Shown here one piece after another: positions 1 through 8,543 of a stretch of 64,000 nt of DNA. Source of the DNA: an uncultured Ruminococcus sp. (lineage in GTDB: Bacteria > Bacillota > Clostridia > Oscillospirales > Ruminococcaceae); the NCBI GenBank assembly GCA_910584195.1, contig CAJTYV010000002.1, forward strand, positions 62,001 through 126,000. Direction: 5' to 3'. Made by a program: the position numbers and the translations under genes. The notes beneath the pieces are model-generated. The model was not told where the DNA came from and ran no database searches. It saw only the letters and a program-made list of their open reading frames with translations. Each line of letters opens with the position of its first letter. Position 1 is the stretch's first letter.

Positions 1-148
1 CGAATTTTCCGATAACGTTTCCATTTATAATTTCAGCTTCGGGACAATATCTACACAGCATTTCCAACGCCAGCTCGGCTGCCGCCGTCTCGCTGCCGGA
101 AGCTCCGTGGATCTCCGACAGCGCGATAACTGTTTCTTTTAAATCCAT
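1..148 (-). CDS. M42-family aminopeptidase/glucanase-like protein, N-terminal fragment (cut by window edge)
   Basis: Only the first 49 codons lie in the window. The protein starts MDLKETVIALSEIHGASGSE and reaches NGNVIGKF at the edge. The pattern of an N-terminal helix, then H-G-A/V-S-G, then a GN-x-IG strand, is typical of M42 metallo-aminopeptidases (FrvX/YsdC-type), which trim peptides in the cytoplasm. The metal ligands would lie outside the window, so the family call rests on this short segment. The ATG at 148 has a strong ribosome binding site (GGGGGAG) about 7 nt upstream, and a sigma-A promoter lies just before it. It is separated from hydA2 by a terminator, so it is its own transcription unit. 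Confidence 0.6.
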   Translation of the reverse strand, partial: MDLKETVIALSEIHGASGSETAAAELALEMLCRYCPEAEIINGNVIGKF

Positions 149-171
149 AATTTCACTCCCCCAAAAATAAT

Positions 172-207
172 ATATGTTATTATAACATATTTTACCGTTC
201 TATGCAA
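172..207 (-). promoter_or_regulatory. Sigma-A promoter of the M42 gene with a 19-bp palindrome over the -10
   Basis: Reading the minus strand, a -35 TTGCAT (202-207) and a -10 TATAAT (179-184) are 17 bp apart. The -10 sits inside a perfect palindrome, ATATGTTAT-A-ATAACATAT (172-190). A palindrome over a -10 is a common repressor-site layout, but an AT-rich dyad can also arise by chance. No regulator is assigned. Confidence 0.6.
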
Positions 208-228
208 GAGATATTTATTACATTAATA

Positions 229-275
229 AAATAATGGACGATCATAGCAAAAATACTTAACCGTCCATTATTTTT
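229..275 (-). terminator. Rho-independent terminator after hydA2
   Basis: An 11-bp stem (AATAATGGACG / CGTCCATTATT) closes a 21-nt loop. Reading the minus strand it is followed by TTTTATT. It touches the hydA2 stop codon and ends the adhE-hydA2 operon. A-runs on the other side could also let it stop plus-strand transcription. Confidence 0.75.
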
Positions 276-1698
276 ATTTCAGTACTGCGACCGCATCAGA
301 AATATTTTTTTCCATTGCCTCGTTACCGTATTTATCAACATCTGCTTTACTTTTTGCTCCGTGAGTAAGGCAACCTGCTCCGCCGATGCATCCGCCCGAA
401 CACGCCATTCCCTCTATAAAATTTGCATCAAGAAGATTTTTGGACTTTTTTATCAGAGCGGTACGGCAAGCTTCTATTCCGTCGCAGGAACAAGATTTAA
501 GTTCAAAATTGTCAAGACCCTGCTCTTTCAGTCCCTCTGCTACCGCATCGGAAAGACCTCCGCACCGAGCGAAAATCCGTCCGAAATATGAAGCGTTATC
601 AAGAACTCCCTGTTCAAGAGAAGTTATATCTATGTCCCGACTGTCAAAAAGCGCCTGTAATTCTTCAAATGTCAAAGCTGCATCCACATATGGCTTAACA
701 GATTCCTTTTGTACCTCTGCTTTTTTAGCCGTACACGGTCCGATAAAGATGACCTTAGCGTTTTCGTCAGTTTCCTTTATATATTTCGCAATTGCCGCCA
801 TCGGAGATAAGTTATGCGATACAAACGGCTCTAATTCGGGAAATGATTTATGTATATACTCCACAAATGCAGGACAGCACGAGCTTGTCAGAAATCCTTT
901 TTCCGCAAGCTCTTTCGATTCAGCCAATGCTACCATATCAGCGCCGAGAGCCGCTTCCACAACAGTATGAAATCCAAGCTCCTTTATGCCTGTTATTACC
1001 TGACCGAGCTTAGCATAAGTAAACTGACTTGATATTGACGGCGCAACCACAGCGTAAAGCTTATAATTCTTACCTTCGCTGCTCTTTTTCAGCAGATCTA
1101 CAGCATTAAGCATAAAAGATTTATCCATTATAGCGCCAAACGGACACTGATATACGCATGCGCCGCATGAAATGCACTTATCGTTGTCAATAGTCGCCGC
1201 CTTATTTTCATTCATGGATATTGCCTTGATCTTACAAGCATTCTGACAAGGACGCTTTCTGCTTACAATAGCAGTATACGGACATACCTTAGCGCATTGA
1301 CCGCATTCTTTGCACTTAGATTTGTCAATATGAGCAGCATGATCGCTGTCAAATGTAATAGCGCCGAATCTGCACACATCTTCGCAGCGATGTGCAAGGC
1401 ACCCGCGGCAGGCATTGGTCACTTCATATCCTCCAACAGGACATTCATCGCATGCAATGTCAATAACTTCGATTACATTAGGATTTTCCTTGTTTCCGCC
1501 CATTGCCAGCTTCACTCGCTCAGAAACGATCGCACGCTCTTTATAGACACAGCATCGCATTGTCGGTACATTTCCCGGAACTATTAATTTCGGAATATCA
1601 AGCAAATTGTCGTACAGCGTATCGTTCCATGCCTGACGTGCCACCTCACGGAGTACTTTATATTTTAAATGCTGTATTTTTGTATCGAATTTTCTCAT
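274..1698 (-). CDS. hydA2: Monomeric [FeFe]-hydrogenase (HydA2-type, ferredoxin-dependent)
   Basis: 474-aa iron-only hydrogenase catalysing reversible proton reduction to H2, with ferredoxin the likely electron donor. The N-terminal half is cysteine-rich (C83/C86, C97/C100/C105/C109) and carries two bacterial-type 4Fe-4S motifs at about 129-139 and 175-185. The H-cluster domain follows: TSSCCP (C274, C275), IGPCTAKK (C322) and EGMACSGGC (C433, C437), so all four H-cluster cysteine ligands (C275, C322, C433, C437) and the proton-transfer cysteine (C274) are present. This fits an active enzyme. It is the last gene of the operon, 10 bp after the phosphatase. A hydA2 next to hydS is known from Ruminococcus albus. 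The HydA2 subtype is inferred from context and from the lack of extra domains. Confidence 0.9.
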   Translation of the reverse strand: MRKFDTKIQHLKYKVLREVARQAWNDTLYDNLLDIPKLIVPGNVPTMRCCVYKERAIVSERVKLAMGGNKENPNVIEVIDIACDECPVGGYEVTNACRGCLAHRCEDVCRFGAITFDSDHAAHIDKSKCKECGQCAKVCPYTAIVSRKRPCQNACKIKAISMNENKAATIDNDKCISCGACVYQCPFGAIMDKSFMLNAVDLLKKSSEGKNYKLYAVVAPSISSQFTYAKLGQVITGIKELGFHTVVEAALGADMVALAESKELAEKGFLTSSCCPAFVEYIHKSFPELEPFVSHNLSPMAAIAKYIKETDENAKVIFIGPCTAKKAEVQKESVKPYVDAALTFEELQALFDSRDIDITSLEQGVLDNASYFGRIFARCGGLSDAVAEGLKEQGLDNFELKSCSCDGIEACRTALIKKSKNLLDANFIEGMACSGGCIGGAGCLTHGAKSKADVDKYGNEAMEKNISDAVAVLK

Positions 1699-1708
1699 AT
1701 TCGTCTCC

Positions 1709-2881
1709 TTAGAAATAGCTGACTTTAATTCGCTTCCCCATTTGTTTCAGACAGCGCGAAAGCTCTTCTACAAGCTTCATTTTAATATTGAAATTTATAG
1801 GAAGATCCGGATTCTGATGTGCCGGATTCATAGCTCTGCCAACATAAAAATTGATGTCCGTAGCTTCTTCAAAAAGAAGCTGACATATAAGAGAAGCGCC
1901 GTCTCTTCTATGACTCCATTCCTCGTAGAGTTCATTTCCGCTAAGGTAATCCTCGGCATAGGAAAGCACTTTATTCACGGTAATAACGCCTTCTGTCACA
2001 AGGTCAACTCCCTCAATCTTAGCAATTGGCGGAACATCGGATTTTTCATACTCAATACTTGCTTTCAGAGGTCTGCGAAGATATTTTGCCGCTATCGTTG
2101 AAGTTGTACCGCCGCATATAATATGCTTACCCTCTTTTGAAAAAAACAGCGACATCATACGTCCGCAGTCGTCACGATTTGACGGCGGACCGAAAAGTAT
2201 ATTCATCGGCTCGCGCCTGCGCACCTTGACTACACAGGAGGTGGCATCGTCTCCCGGCTGTCCGCCGTAAAGCCTGTTAACCTCATCAATTAAATATGTA
2301 GACAAAGTTTTTGCCGTATAACCGGCACTTGCCAAAGCCTCCATAAACATTACAATATCGTCTCTCTGCCAGCCGAAATTATACCCGATACCTATTCCAG
2401 CATGTGGACAGCCGTCACTCATAGCAACAAAAACATCGCCTTCATGAAGCTTAATAGACGAACGAAAAATCTTCTTACCGCCAATATGCATCTCAGTTGC
2501 AGGGTAATCGTAATTTTTTCCGTCTCGGATAAGTATTGCCATAGGATTGTCATACTGTATAAGCTCTGCTGTTTCATTATTAATAAGATGTATTATAGTA
2601 AACGTTGAATAAGCAACTCCGCGAACCGAACATATCGGCAGTGTTGCGGCTATAGTTTCAACACAGTCCTCAATTGATAATCCGCTCGCCATCATAGTTG
2701 AAATTATTTTTGAAGTGAGGGTAGAAAGAATACTTGCCTTTACACCGCTTCCAAGACCATCCGCAAGCACAATTACAGAAGAATTTTCATCTTGTTCAAC
2801 AATGTCCACATGATCGCCGCATAGCTGTTCACCTGCATGATTTATACTTTTCCAGCCAATATCTGTACAAAGATTATTCAT
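1709..2881 (-). CDS. SpoIIE-family PP2C protein phosphatase with an unassigned C-terminal domain
   Basis: About 390-aa cytoplasmic serine phosphatase. The PP2C metal-binding acidic motifs are visible: GDH near residue 23, LADGLGSG near 40, MSDG near 155, GDDATS near 205. Residues about 225-390 form a second domain (FGPPSNRDDC, FSKEGKHIICGGTTS, LVTEGVITV) that I cannot assign. No membrane segment is seen. I chose the ATG at 2881 over the in-frame TTG at 2887 because AAAGGAG sits 9-10 nt upstream of the ATG but only about 3 nt from the TTG. It overlaps the end of hydS by 8 bp, which implies translational coupling. Beside a kinase and a sensory hydrogenase it probably forms the dephosphorylating arm of a signalling switch; the substrate is unknown. 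Confidence 0.85.
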   Translation of the reverse strand: MNNLCTDIGWKSINHAGEQLCGDHVDIVEQDENSSVIVLADGLGSGVKASILSTLTSKIISTMMASGLSIEDCVETIAATLPICSVRGVAYSTFTIIHLINNETAELIQYDNPMAILIRDGKNYDYPATEMHIGGKKIFRSSIKLHEGDVFVAMSDGCPHAGIGIGYNFGWQRDDIVMFMEALASAGYTAKTLSTYLIDEVNRLYGGQPGDDATSCVVKVRRREPMNILFGPPSNRDDCGRMMSLFFSKEGKHIICGGTTSTIAAKYLRRPLKASIEYEKSDVPPIAKIEGVDLVTEGVITVNKVLSYAEDYLSGNELYEEWSHRRDGASLICQLLFEEATDINFYVGRAMNPAHQNPDLPINFNIKMKLVEELSRCLKQMGKRIKVSYF

Positions 2882-4547
2882 CGGCAATACTCTCCTTTAA
2901 TTTGGAAAGTGCAATTTTCGTTTCCGCCGCTGTTTCGCCAAGAAGCGACGCTATCTCCTGAACAATCCGCATCTGTTTATCTACCACCTTATCAGCTATC
3001 TCAACAGTCTGCCGGCTGATGTTTTCTTTCTTTTCACGCTCTGTTTCCTCATCGGTAACATCGCTCATAATGCAGATAAGCAGGTGATATTCCTTATCGT
3101 ATATAACAGACTGTTCAACGTATTTTTTATATTCCGCAAGATAAATACGTTTATCGCGCACATCCTTTCCGCTGTTGAGAACCTCCATGAAAACAGCGGG
3201 ATCAAGAATTCGAATAACCTGTTCTCCAAGTACGTCCGAAGCATAACGGATATTCATAATTTTTCTTGCCGCGTTGTTTATCTGCTGAACTTCAAGACTT
3301 TCGTTAAGAACAATCAGTCCGTTAGGAGTATTATTAACAACATTATCGGAAAAGCTCTCGGCTTTGTCTTTCAAAAACGGCAGACACATTGAGACTTCCG
3401 CTTTACCCTGATATATTGCAATTGCCTTTTCGCGGCATGTATTATAGCCGCATGAACCGCAGTTCAGCTCGTCTGATTGTTTTATTTTTCCCATTTGACG
3501 AAGAATAGCGGCTATTTCACTTTCGGACGGCTGCTGTATATTGCGGTTGATTATCTCAAAAGACTTTTTAATTTCTGCTGACTCCGGCATATCAACGTCA
3601 AAATCAAGACTGCCCGCAAATTTAGCGATTGCAGAATAGTCACTTATCGGAGAACGATGACGCTTTTCCATAACAGGACCGCCCACACAGCTGCCGACAC
3701 ATGCCGACATTTCTATGAAACAATTTTTGATATTTCCGCACTCGATTTCTTTCAGCGCAGCAATACAGTTCTCTACGCCATCTACAGCCATATATGTATA
3801 ATTTGGATTATTGCATGCCATAGTTTTTAGGATTCCGCCTGTCGTTGGGAAAAATCTCGCACGGCTTTTCTCATCGCTGTCGGAAACTTTTTTCAGAACT
3901 ATATTTTCAGATTTGAACCATTCGGAAAGCTCCTCGAAAGTAAGAACAGCGTCAACCGTCCCTTTATATCTTCCCGCCTCGTCCTTTTTTGAAACACATG
4001 GTCCTATAAACACCGTTTTTGCATCAGGATAACGTTTTTTCAAATCAAGGCAATGAGCCTGCATAGGAGACACAACGTCCGCAAGATATGGCAGAACCGT
4101 TGGAAAATATTTCTGAATAAGAAGATTTACGGAATGACAGCATGAAGAAATAATTACATCTCTTTTATCTTCATTTATCATGCGTTCGTATTCAGTTTTG
4201 ACCATTGTCGCGCCCATAGCTGTTTCCTCGACCGCAAAGAATCCAAGCTGTTTCAGTGCGTCGGTCATTGCACCGATTCCGACTCCGCTGTAATTAGCCG
4301 CAAACGATGGCGCAATGCTTACCGCAACAGGGTTATTCTGCATGAGAACCTTTACCTTTTCAGTATCGTCAACTATTTCTTTAGCATTCTGCGGACATAC
4401 CACAAAACACTGTCCGCAAAGAATACACTCGTCTCCGATGATATGAGCCTGATTCCCGGAAAAACGAATTGATTTCACGGGACAATGACGAATACACTTA
4501 TAGCAGTTTTTGCAGTTAGATTTCTTAAGTTTCAGGTATTCTGACAT
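2874..4547 (-). CDS. hydS: Sensory [FeFe]-hydrogenase with C-terminal PAS domain (HydS, group C)
   Basis: 557-aa putative H2 sensor. In order: two 4Fe-4S motifs (C12-C22 and C41-C51); an H-cluster domain with SSCCHS (C136, C137), IGPCVSKK (C184) and SACVGSC (C283, C287); a CxxC-x4-C iron-sulfur module (C363, C366, C371, C388); a PAS domain about 400-500; and a charged helical tail 500-557. All H-cluster ligand cysteines remain, but the usual methionines beside two of them are Gly (IGPC) and Ser (SAC), and the proline after CC is His. Such changes around the cluster are a mark of slow, sensory hydrogenases. The start is the ATG at 4547, with GGGAG 8 nt upstream; the longer frame from 4604 would overlap the previous gene. 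It probably relays H2 or redox state through PAS to the neighbouring kinase/phosphatase. Confidence 0.87.
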   Translation of the reverse strand: MSEYLKLKKSNCKNCYKCIRHCPVKSIRFSGNQAHIIGDECILCGQCFVVCPQNAKEIVDDTEKVKVLMQNNPVAVSIAPSFAANYSGVGIGAMTDALKQLGFFAVEETAMGATMVKTEYERMINEDKRDVIISSCCHSVNLLIQKYFPTVLPYLADVVSPMQAHCLDLKKRYPDAKTVFIGPCVSKKDEAGRYKGTVDAVLTFEELSEWFKSENIVLKKVSDSDEKSRARFFPTTGGILKTMACNNPNYTYMAVDGVENCIAALKEIECGNIKNCFIEMSACVGSCVGGPVMEKRHRSPISDYSAIAKFAGSLDFDVDMPESAEIKKSFEIINRNIQQPSESEIAAILRQMGKIKQSDELNCGSCGYNTCREKAIAIYQGKAEVSMCLPFLKDKAESFSDNVVNNTPNGLIVLNESLEVQQINNAARKIMNIRYASDVLGEQVIRILDPAVFMEVLNSGKDVRDKRIYLAEYKKYVEQSVIYDKEYHLLICIMSDVTDEETEREKKENISRQTVEIADKVVDKQMRIVQEIASLLGETAAETKIALSKLKESIADE

Positions 4548-4560
4548 TATTCGCACTCCC

Positions 4561-4803
4561 TTATGTAAGCTTTTCAAGAATTTCGGTTTTGAAAAATTCA
4601 CCAACGGTTTCAGGCGTTACCGAAAAACATTTATCATCTACGGAAACGCATACGCCCTGCTGACATTTACCCATGCAGAATGTTCCGCCAAGCTCTACAG
4701 AATCTTTCAAATTATTCGCTCCGATATGATATTGAAGCTGCTCGACCACCTGACGAGAACCTTTCAGGTGGCATGAGCTGCCTATACATACTGTTACTTT
4801 CAT
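4561..4803 (-). CDS. Small thioredoxin-fold [2Fe-2S] ferredoxin-like protein
   Basis: 80-aa protein resembling the C-terminal half of NuoE/HydC-type subunits. Cysteines C6, C11, C43 and C47 (VCIGSSC and FCMGKC) match the spacing of thioredoxin-like [2Fe-2S] proteins. C52 and C59 are extra. It lies 13 bp upstream of hydS in the same operon. The likely role is electron delivery to or from HydS or HydA2. It is too small to be a complete NuoE subunit, and there is no NuoF/HydB partner nearby, so it is not part of a bifurcating HydABC complex here. Confidence 0.8.
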   Translation of the reverse strand: MKVTVCIGSSCHLKGSRQVVEQLQYHIGANNLKDSVELGGTFCMGKCQQGVCVSVDDKCFSVTPETVGEFFKTEILEKLT

Positions 4804-4881
4804 AAATAAAACCTCCGTTTTATTGCTGCATTTATAAACATTTTAAGACATATTACCTATAATCTGATATTAACAGCAGCA

Positions 4882-5631
4882 TTATTCATAGTCAACAACG
4901 TCTACCCAAGAAAGCAGAAATTCCCGTTCCTTTTCATTGCCCTTAACAGACTGTGAAGCCGCAACTATAGGCAGCCACTTCTGCACGTAAGCACGAGGCG
5001 TTCCGCTTTTATCACAGAAAAGGTACAAATACTTTTCAGCAGCGTCAATGTCTCCGCTAAGCCAAAAAAGCAAATAAGTTCTCGCTGCGTCCGCCGAAGC
5101 ATTTCCCTGAGTTGCATGAGACCAATCAAGGATATACGGCGTTCCGTCATCGGTAATAATAATATTGGATGGATTAAAGTCCCCATGACACAGTTTGCTG
5201 TGCTTTGGCATACCCTCAAGCCTTGTATGCAGATCATATCGCGTTGTTGCGTCAAGTTCGGCCTGTGAAATTTTACGGTTCATTTTATCTTTTAGTTTAT
5301 TTAGCATCGGACACGTTTTTGACTGCACTTCAAGCTGAAGATCTGTAAACATTTCAAGATACTCGTCCTTTTTGTCGGGATTTTCAGCCATAAGCCTGTC
5401 AAGAGTCTGCCCTTTAATAAACTCAGAAACGATAGCCCATTTGCCGTCTATTGTTGTTACTTCGATTATTCTTGGAATATGCAGACCTGTTTCCTCAACT
5501 CGTGCCTGATTAAGAGCCTCGTTCAGAACATCCGCCTTTGAATAATCCGAATCAAAAATTTTAACGCATCTATTTCCGTCACGATACACTGTCTTGGCAT
5601 TTCTTACTGCGATAACTCTTTCAAGATTCAT
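4882..5631 (-). CDS. APH/choline-kinase-fold kinase (putative protein kinase of the hydrogenase operon)
   Basis: 249-aa eukaryotic-like kinase fold of the aminoglycoside phosphotransferase superfamily. A lysine in CVKIF (K24) fits the ATP-binding lysine. HGDFNPSN (H149, D151, N156) is the catalytic loop and LDWSHA (D169) the metal-binding aspartate, so it should be active. No membrane segment is seen. It lies 12 bp after adhE and about 80 bp before the ferredoxin gene. In the equivalent R. albus operon the kinase gene is annotated as serine/threonine kinase, but from sequence alone a small-molecule kinase is equally possible. The phosphatase two genes downstream favours a protein-phosphorylation role. 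Confidence 0.75.
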   Translation of the reverse strand: MNLERVIAVRNAKTVYRDGNRCVKIFDSDYSKADVLNEALNQARVEETGLHIPRIIEVTTIDGKWAIVSEFIKGQTLDRLMAENPDKKDEYLEMFTDLQLEVQSKTCPMLNKLKDKMNRKISQAELDATTRYDLHTRLEGMPKHSKLCHGDFNPSNIIITDDGTPYILDWSHATQGNASADAARTYLLFWLSGDIDAAEKYLYLFCDKSGTPRAYVQKWLPIVAASQSVKGNEKEREFLLSWVDVVDYE

Positions 5632-5643
5632 ATTCGATCCTCC

Positions 5644-8349
5644 TTATTTTCTGCGTGAATTTACATAAGTTCGCTTAACGCTGTCTGCATCGGTACTTTT
5701 AAGAGCCGATGCATTGTCGGGCATTTCAATCTCGGCAAAATGCTTCTCGCCATAATATGCGTTAAGATACATCTGCTTTATTTCGCTCATAAGAGGATAG
5801 CGCGGATTTGCTCCCGTACACTGGTCGTCAAACGCCTGCTCAGTCATTTCGTCCAGACGTTCAAGGAAGTTTTTCTCGTCAATATTGTATTCTCTTATAG
5901 ACCTTTTAATTCCGACACGCTCCTTGAGTTCGTTTATTTTTGCAATAAGTCCCTCTAATTTTTCATTGTCGTTTCTGCCGTCAACTCCCAGATAATCAGC
6001 AATTTCCGCATATCGCGCAAGGGTATGAGGATGACCATACTGAGAAAACGTACCCATTTTTACAGGAGTCTCACTTGCATTAAACCTCAGTACCTCCTCA
6101 ATCATAAGCGCATTTGCAACGCCGTGGGGAAGGTGGTGGAATGCACCTAATTTATGCGCCATTGAGTGACATACGCCTAAAAATGCATTAGCGAAAGCCA
6201 TACCTGCCATGGTAGCCGCATTAGCCATTTTCTCACGTGCTTCTGAATCTTCCTGACCGTTGTCATACGCACGGGGAAGATACTCGAAAATTATCTTTAG
6301 CGCACGAAGAGCAAGTCCGTCGGTATAATCCGTAGCAAGCATAGAAGCATACGCTTCGAGAGCGTGAGTTACAGCATCTATTCCAGAAGCAGCAGTAAGT
6401 CCCTTCGGTGCACTCATATGGAAATCAGTGTCGATAACAGCCATATTCGGCAGCAATTCATAATCTGCAAGAGGATACTTTATACCGCTTTTTTCATCAG
6501 TAATAACGGCAAAGGGAGTTACCTCAGAACCTGTTCCAGCCGATGTGGGGATAGCGATAAAGTACGCTTTTTCGCCCATTTTTGGAAACGTATATACACG
6601 CTTGCGTATATCCATAAAGCGCATAGCCATATCCATAAAATCAGCTTCAGGATGTTCGTAAAGAACCCACATTATTTTTGCCGCATCCATAGCCGAACCG
6701 CCGCCCAAAGCAATAATGCAGTCCGGTTCAAATGATTTCATAAGCTCGGCACCCGCCTTAGCGCTTGCAAGTGTAGGATCAGGTTCAACATCGGAAAATT
6801 CCGCATAACGAATTCCCAGCTCATTCAATTTCGAAGTTATTGGCTTTGTATAACCGTTTTTGGACAAAAAGCTGTCAGTGACGATAAAAGCCTTTTTCTT
6901 ACCCATTACATTTTTCAATTCGTCAAGAGCCAAAGGCAAACATCCACGCTTTAAATAAATTTTTTCGGGAGCTCTGAACCACAGCATGTTTTCTCTCCTC
7001 TCCGCAACAGTTTTAATATTTAAAAGATGCTTTACACCAACGTTTTCACTTACGGAATTACCTCCCCAGGAACCGCAGCCAAGCGTCAGCGATGGAGCAA
7101 GCATGAAGTTATAGATATCACCGATACCTCCCTGCGATGACGGAGTATTCACCAGTATACGGCAAGTTTTCATACGTGCGGCAAATTCATCCAACTTATC
7201 CGATTCTGTAGCAGCATTGAGATAAATTGAAGAAGTATGACCATAACCGCCGTCCGAAATAAGCTGTTCTGCCTTACAGAAAGCGTCATTAATATCATTC
7301 GCTTTATACATAGCAAGAACGGGAGAAAGCTTTTCATGGGCAAATTCCTCTGAAATATCCGTACTCTCTACCTCGCCTATAAGAATTTTTGTACCGTCAG
7401 GGACGCTGACTCCGGAAAGCTTTGCAATGGTGTAAGCCGTCTGACCAACTATTTTAGCATTCAGCGCACCGTTAATAATAATCGTTTTTCGAACCTTTTC
7501 AGTTTCCTCTGAATTAAGAAAATAACAACCCCTTGCAGAAAATTCATCTTTAACCGCATCGTATATTTTCTCATGAACTATGACCGACTGCTCAGAAGCG
7601 CATATCATACCATTATCAAAGGTTTTGGAATGGATAATGGAATTAACTGCAAGAATAACGTCTGCTGTTTCATCAATAATCGCAGGAGTATTTCCTGCGC
7701 CTACTCCGAGAGCCGGTTTTCCGCTTGAATAAGCAGCTTTTACCATTCCGGGTCCGCCTGTTGCAAGAATAATATCTGCCTCTTTCATGACAAAATTAGT
7801 CATTTCGAGACTCGGAACATCTATCCAACCGATAATGCCTTCTGGAGCGCCCGCTTCAACAGCTGCTTCAAGAACTGTTTTAGCCGCTTCAATAGTTGAT
7901 TTTTTTGCTCTCGGATGAGGACTGATAATAATTCCGTTTCGAGTTTTAAGAGCAAGAAGCGTTTTAAAAATTGCAGTTGAGGTAGGATTTGTAGTTGGTA
8001 TAACAGCGGCAATAACTCCTATCGGATCTGCGACTTTTTTCATTCCGTAGGATTTATTCTCCTCAATAACTCCGCAGGTTTTTACATTTTTATAAGCATT
8101 GTAAATATATTCAGAGGCATAGTGATTCTTTATCACTTTGTCCTCGACAATACCCATACCGGTCTCCTCAACGGCAAGCTTCGCCAAAGGAATACGCTGC
8201 TTATTTGCAGCCGAAGCGGCGGCAAGAAAAATTTTATCGACCTGATCCTGAGTATAAACAGAAAAAAGCTGCTGCGCCTTTCTTATTCGTTCAATTGCAG
8301 ATTCAAGCTTTTCAACGCCGTCAATGATCTCATAATTTTTAGTTTTCAT
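5644..8349 (-). CDS. adhE: Bifunctional acetaldehyde-CoA/alcohol dehydrogenase
   Basis: 901 aa, the usual AdhE length. It reduces acetyl-CoA to acetaldehyde and then ethanol with NADH, disposing of fermentation electrons. The N-terminal aldehyde dehydrogenase half has the catalytic cysteine in NGMICASEQS (C250) and the motif GVGAGNTPA. The C-terminal iron-dependent alcohol dehydrogenase half has GGGSAMDAAK, ASGIDAVTHALEAY and CHSMAHKLGAFHHLPHG, with the metal-binding histidines. Such enzymes assemble into spirosome filaments. It is the first gene of the hydrogenase operon, preceded by its own promoter and a good ribosome binding site (GGAGG). Its pairing with hydA2/hydS links ethanol and H2 production, the two electron sinks of this metabolism. 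Confidence 0.97.
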   Translation of the reverse strand: MKTKNYEIIDGVEKLESAIERIRKAQQLFSVYTQDQVDKIFLAAASAANKQRIPLAKLAVEETGMGIVEDKVIKNHYASEYIYNAYKNVKTCGVIEENKSYGMKKVADPIGVIAAVIPTTNPTSTAIFKTLLALKTRNGIIISPHPRAKKSTIEAAKTVLEAAVEAGAPEGIIGWIDVPSLEMTNFVMKEADIILATGGPGMVKAAYSSGKPALGVGAGNTPAIIDETADVILAVNSIIHSKTFDNGMICASEQSVIVHEKIYDAVKDEFSARGCYFLNSEETEKVRKTIIINGALNAKIVGQTAYTIAKLSGVSVPDGTKILIGEVESTDISEEFAHEKLSPVLAMYKANDINDAFCKAEQLISDGGYGHTSSIYLNAATESDKLDEFAARMKTCRILVNTPSSQGGIGDIYNFMLAPSLTLGCGSWGGNSVSENVGVKHLLNIKTVAERRENMLWFRAPEKIYLKRGCLPLALDELKNVMGKKKAFIVTDSFLSKNGYTKPITSKLNELGIRYAEFSDVEPDPTLASAKAGAELMKSFEPDCIIALGGGSAMDAAKIMWVLYEHPEADFMDMAMRFMDIRKRVYTFPKMGEKAYFIAIPTSAGTGSEVTPFAVITDEKSGIKYPLADYELLPNMAVIDTDFHMSAPKGLTAASGIDAVTHALEAYASMLATDYTDGLALRALKIIFEYLPRAYDNGQEDSEAREKMANAATMAGMAFANAFLGVCHSMAHKLGAFHHLPHGVANALMIEEVLRFNASETPVKMGTFSQYGHPHTLARYAEIADYLGVDGRNDNEKLEGLIAKINELKERVGIKRSIREYNIDEKNFLERLDEMTEQAFDDQCTGANPRYPLMSEIKQMYLNAYYGEKHFAEIEMPDNASALKSTDADSVKRTYVNSRRK

Positions 8350-8394
8350 TTTATTTCCTCCGTATAATTATTACGTACAGTTCATCTTGTTAAA

Positions 8395-8423
8395 ATTATA
8401 ACACACCTTTTATACTTTGGGAA
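8395..8423 (-). promoter_or_regulatory. adhE operon promoter: extended -10 with weak -35
   Basis: On the minus strand, TGTTATAAT (TATAAT at 8395-8400, with TG one base upstream) lies 17 bp from TTCCCA (8418-8423). The -10 is strong and the -35 poor, the usual form of an activator-dependent promoter. Transcription would start near 8388, about 40 nt before the adhE start codon. Confidence 0.6.
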
Positions 8424-8433
8424 TTGCTTCTTT

Positions 8434-8460
8434 GATATATGAGTAATGTACTATATGATA
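8434..8460. promoter_or_regulatory. Candidate LysR-type operator upstream of the adhE promoter
   Basis: An imperfect dyad around AGT-N5-ACT (GATATATGAGTAATG, then TACTATATGATAT) is centred near 8446, about 58 bp upstream of the predicted start. LysR-type activators bind T-N11-A dyads at roughly -65. A LysR gene lies immediately upstream. The assignment is inference; the region is AT-rich and the dyad is not perfect. Confidence 0.35.
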
Positions 8461-8543
8461 TACCCGATAATCTCTATTTCAGAACCTGTCCACATATTAT
8501 ATGCCGTATTTTCGAAAATATACAGAGTCAGCTTTTTAGAGCG

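Noticed and set aside
386..970. 194-aa plus-strand reading frame opposite hydA2
   Set aside because: It is antisense to a well-conserved gene, has no ribosome binding site and no recognisable domain; a shadow of hydA2 codon use.
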